In this document: piece after piece, positions 60,133-64,000 of the stretch
How the letters are laid out: each line of letters opens with the position of its first letter
How positions within the stretch are numbered: the first letter of the stretch is position 1
DNA from: Icerya purchasi
Lineage: Eukaryota; Arthropoda; Insecta; Hemiptera; Monophlebidae
DNA: 64,000 nt
Direction: 5' to 3'
NCBI GenBank assembly: GCA_039619475.1
Contig: CM077115.1
Span: forward strand, 559,456,374 to 559,520,373
Made by a program: the position numbers and the translations under genes
The notes under the pieces: model-generated
What the model was told of the DNA's origin: nothing
Databases searched by the model: none
The model's input: the letters and a program-made list of their open reading frames with translations, nothing else

Positions 60133-63100
60133 GTAAGACTTCTTTAGTAAAGCTTTTAGTTGTTGCTTTTGTAATAACGCTTTTGTATAACTGTATATTA
60201 CCACGCATGCGGCTTTTTTAACCGGTTTTTTTTTTCTTTCTTTCTTTTATTAACGGCGCGCGATTGTAATATTTATCGGAAACCGGTTCACGATCGCTTT
60301 GAACAAAATCCGATCATTTCGCTTCTTGCTTTCACTAATAATAATAGACAACCGATTCGGATAATCCCGCCAAAAGACCTGCCCCGAAACGGAACTGCTA
60401 ACATTACTCACCCGCTAACTCAATAATCGGCGGGAAATTAGGTTTTTTTTTTTCGAATTTTACACCGACCGAAAAAACAAAAAAAAAAAAAAAAAAAACG
60501 AAAAAATAATACCCATATCGGAAATTAATAAAACTGGAGAGAATTTTAAAATCTAGCTCGGGAAATGGTAACTTTTTTTCGCGCTGTAAGTAACATTAGA
60601 GCGGGTAATGACAATTTTTAATCACGTAATATTATCGGCTCTACCTGTAGATTAGTGTAGAACATCATCTCGTAGAAATAGCCGCGAATTTTTTTACTTA
60701 CATACTTTCTTCAATCGTAGAACTTAACTTTTTTCTCTTTCCGCATATCGCGTAGTAGTTATTTTTCCTTTCTTTTATTATTCTTAACTTGCCCATTACA
60801 CTGAGTATTTCGATGGTGACTCTTAAAGCAAAATCTCTACCAATAAAGTCGATTTTTTCAATACAATAAATAATATTTGTTCAATTAAAGTTTTTTGAAC
60901 ATTCTGGAAGTCTTTTTTTGTAATTATTAATTATCAAATCCTTTTAATTATTCCTCCGAGATAATCTTAATATGCTAAATCACCTTCTGTAGGCGTATAA
61001 AGTAACTTTTCATTAAATAAAATTCAAACTCTCTGCATACGCAAATGATCTCAACTGTGTTTTATTCTTTCTATTGAAACGAAAAACAAAAAATTAAACA
61101 GAAGTTCAGCTCGAAACCCGACCGTTATTTTGGCAGTTTTTAATTATTAATGCATTCTTTTTTTTAAAAAACCGAACCGTAGAAAACAATTTTACCGATA
61201 TTTAATTTAAAAATATCGCTCAATTAATTTAAAAAACAAAAAAAAAGAACGATATTCGCTAAAACGTTTTGGAAAATTCTGCAATTTTCGATTATTTATT
61301 AATATAATAAGGCTAAATAGAAAATCATGATTAAAACGTCGTCGAATGCTTAGTATAGTGGCAAGTAGTAGCGTAGAAAATCTGCTTATCAGGCGAGTAC
61401 TGTTATTATTTATTTCTACATGTTGTCGAACAAGAGACGAACAGCACCGATTATGAATTTCTCCAATAATTCAATAATCATTCACACACATTTTTCAAGA
61501 GCCCGCATAAGCGTGTCGTCCCTATTGGTAAAAACTTTTCCAATCTTCCTCGTTATATCACGATCGTATTTTAAATTTCCTAATTGCATGTACATATTCG
61601 AATATGCGTGTGTGCGTGTGTGTGTGTGTGCGCGCATCTATGCAAAATTCTGTGTATTTTTAATTTCTGTGTCAATCGGAAAGGTCCTTTTTAAGGACAT
61701 TATCGAAACACAACACGTATAAACGAAAGACGGGCTGAGAAAGGATGGGGAACAGATTGTTGAAAGAAGTTTGTCAGAATTTATATATTTTTCACTATTC
61801 CATTGACAAACTACTTTTCGTTTCCTCAATAAAATTTTATAAACGTACATACTGCGCACGCGTAAATTAACACGATGGTTATATCCAGCCGATATAAATT
61901 GTCTTACGGAATAATTTAACTTTAATTTGTAAAACTCGTGCCGTTACAACTTGTGTACACAATCGATTATCTCGACAAGAGTATAAAGGTCAGACTCGTA
62001 GGTTCACTAAAACCGACTTTGACCCTTATTTCTTGAATCTACTACACATGACTCAACGACATAAATAGTGCAGTATAGATTTTAGACCATTATCATGAAT
62101 TTAATCGGCAAGCTGCGTTACGTAACCCGATCGTTTCAATATTCTCCATCTGCTGTATCTTTTTTCTCCTAAAGTTTGCCATAATATACCGAGATTTTTC
62201 GCTGTCCCTTTTACTCGTGATGGTAAACATCTCTTAAATTTTGTCGAGCGTTCTTTTTGTTACAACGCTTTTCAACTAAATCCTACAAGTATGTATTTCT
62301 ATAGACGGTCTCCGAAGTTGTACGATTTTTTCAGATATATGTATTATATGTATATTATAAGTGGGGATAACCATCAATTCCGTGTGAACGTTATATAATA
62401 ATAACCTTGAGATGATTACACACAATATTTTTCCGTAATTTGTGTACATTTATAGTTTTTCTGGAATGCCGCGAATTTATCGGAATTTCCACTAATGTCC
62501 TATTTAAGAGAATTTCATGGCGTAGTTGGTTAGAGGCATTTTGTTCGGATAGCACCTGGCTCGCAGTCCGCTTCTCTTAATTAACAATATAGAAAAATAA
62601 TTTCATTCGCGCTGGTTTAATGTCAACAACCGACGACGCGTATAAAAATATATAATATAAAAAAAAAAAAAAAAAAACTCTTCATATAATAATTTTCTTC
62701 TTCGACAAGTTACAAATGCTGTTAGAGAACTGCAATTTAGAACCTTCTTATTTATCTAACTGCTAACAAAATCCAGTTTCGGTTGAATCTATCGTTTGAA
62801 CCTTTGAAAGTTCGGGTTCTTTCATTTATGAGTAAAAATTGCCTTTTATAAATCTACACAATAGATAAGATTGATCTTAATTAAATTACCGGAATACGAA
62901 TTCTGACATATCCGAAAAAACATTAATCACACAACGACCCTTAAAGATTATATTAACGTAATGATTTTTACTTCTAGCAAACTATTTTCTTATTTAAGTT
63001 AATATCCCCCTGCACAGTCCAGCACACTTATTCGCTCGCTGGTATGTAAATAGTTAAATTTTGTTTTGTTTATTCATTACCTCGCTTTTTCTTTATTTTT

Positions 63101-64000
63101 TCGTTCAGCAACACAACTATTGAACTAAACTGTGCGATTTAGTCATTAAGTTTTAATTAGAATTAGTTTCGTTTTTTTTTTTTTCGTTTCTGAATAAATC
63201 AAGTAATGTTGTTGTTGCGGTCGGACCATAATGGGGAATCCTTCAGATGTGGACTATCGTGTACATTCGAAAAATAGGTGACAACGTTTGAAGAGCCCCG
63301 CAATCTTAATTATACAATTTGAACAACGACGCTTTTAATGCAAAAAAAGCATTGGCGGCAAATTAATCAGTACATTTTGTACGATTTGGCCTTTATTTAT
63401 TTTGAAATGAAAAACGTAAATTAACTGAAAAAAATAAAAAAACATTTAAACAATCTTTACAGGGCTATTTTAAATTCTTGCAAAAAAAATTAATAGTTCA
63501 TATGGAACAGTGTTTTTGCGATCTGCAAAAACTCAGAAATGGCTCCACGGCGCTATCACGAAAGCGAAAAGAGTTAGCTGATAAAATCCACGTAAAGTGC
63601 AAAGAAACTACGCAGACAACACCTGATTTTTACTTTAATTGTCGATAAAAGAATTTTTTTTAAACTATTTATTGAACGATTTCATTTATTTTTCACCCCG
63701 TATTTCGTCCGGGACCTTAATTAAACGGTACATCATCACGATAGAGATTTAAGTTTTTTTCTTAACCAATGCTTCCCCACCTTTTTTTTTGATCACGTTT
63801 TACACACATTTTTCCTATTACACCAAGGTTCTCTGTTTTAGTTAGTTTCTTAATCATTTTTCATCAGAAATCATCCGGTGCATTATTCCGGCGGGTTTTT
63901 TTTTATAAATTCAATCGCTCGATGTTTAATCTGTAACTTTGAAATTAAAATTACTTTTCTTAACTTCATTCTGTTTAATTTATAAATAATTGGTGCAAGT
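60133..64000 (+). other. grn: Start of the next grain intron (incomplete)
   Basis: It begins with donor GTAAGA. The remaining 3.87 kb is AT-rich and contains no codons for the CxNC...LWRR finger motif, so the zinc-finger exons lie beyond the window. It holds a GT-rich stretch at 61609-61630, A runs near 60475-60498 and 62659-62676, and the tRNA-like relic at 62504-62580. The open frame at 61420-61722 looks random. Confidence 0.75.
62504..62580 (+). repeat. tRNA-like relic enclosed by a 9-bp inverted repeat
   Basis: TTAAGAGAA (62504-62512) and TTCTCTTAA (62572-62580) pair perfectly and enclose 59 nt, giving 77 nt in all, which is tRNA-sized. Inside is TGGCGTAGTTGGTTAGAGG, a good pol III A box and D-arm look-alike, and GGCTCGCAGTCC, a weak B box. 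The T and anticodon stems do not fold convincingly, so this is more likely a tRNA pseudogene or SINE head than a working tRNA. Confidence 0.35.

Noticed and set aside
1..64000. CRISPR arrays, bacterial operons, viral genes, rRNA
   Set aside because: I found no regularly spaced repeats with unique spacers, no clustered prokaryotic frames, and no rRNA-like or viral coding sequence.
60133..64000. Zinc-finger exon of grain inside the window
   Set aside because: I looked for codons of CVNCGA, LWRRD and CNACGLY in all plus frames and found none.

Overview
The window looks like insect nuclear DNA. It is AT-rich, CpG is not obviously depleted, there are many A/T homopolymers and microsatellites, and it carries scattered decayed transposons. 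Nothing bacterial, viral or organellar is visible. The only gene I can name is the 5' part of a GATA-family transcription factor on the + strand, orthologous to insect grain (grn), the GATA1/2/3-class factor. The insect order cannot be fixed from the sequence.

Layout of the gene: a possible 40-nt non-coding exon at 5343-5382; an exon from 5549 with the start codon at 5593 and a splice donor after 5932; an intron of 53,324 nt (5933-59256); a second coding exon at 59257-60132; then an intron that runs off the window. The two coding pieces join in frame (both junctions are phase 1) and give 405 residues plus one base. They carry the conserved N-terminal motifs of the GATA1/2/3 class (CRPH...HPWL and FPPTPPKD). 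The DNA-binding zinc fingers must lie beyond base 64000; the last exon stops at the position where vertebrate GATA genes are interrupted just before finger 1.

The rest is non-coding host for mobile-element debris and candidate regulatory DNA. In order: an ACCGACTTC-type dispersed insect repeat (1649-1870); a foldback MITE with arms of about 175 nt (2051-2512), a weak relative at 3205-3560 and a clear diverged copy at 41083-41425; a GC-richer block with clustered GATA-binding motifs (12400-13180); a 16-bp minisatellite (15038-15190); a retroposed poly(A) insert with a 16-bp target duplication (31653-31948); a TAATTA cluster (35576-35727); a decayed LINE on the minus strand with recognisable reverse transcriptase motifs (about 37130-39060); a hAT-like insertion with a perfect 8-bp target duplication (46583-46915); a second LINE relic (51575-51775); and many microsatellites.

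I found no undescribed multi-gene system. The points most worth a check are the very long intron of a developmental regulator, the frame-neutral second coding exon, the possible micro-exon with a 3-codon uORF, and the dated insertion events. Several short open frames in GC-richer islands (23193-23591 minus, 57913-58179 plus, and others) look slightly protein-like but match nothing I recognise.
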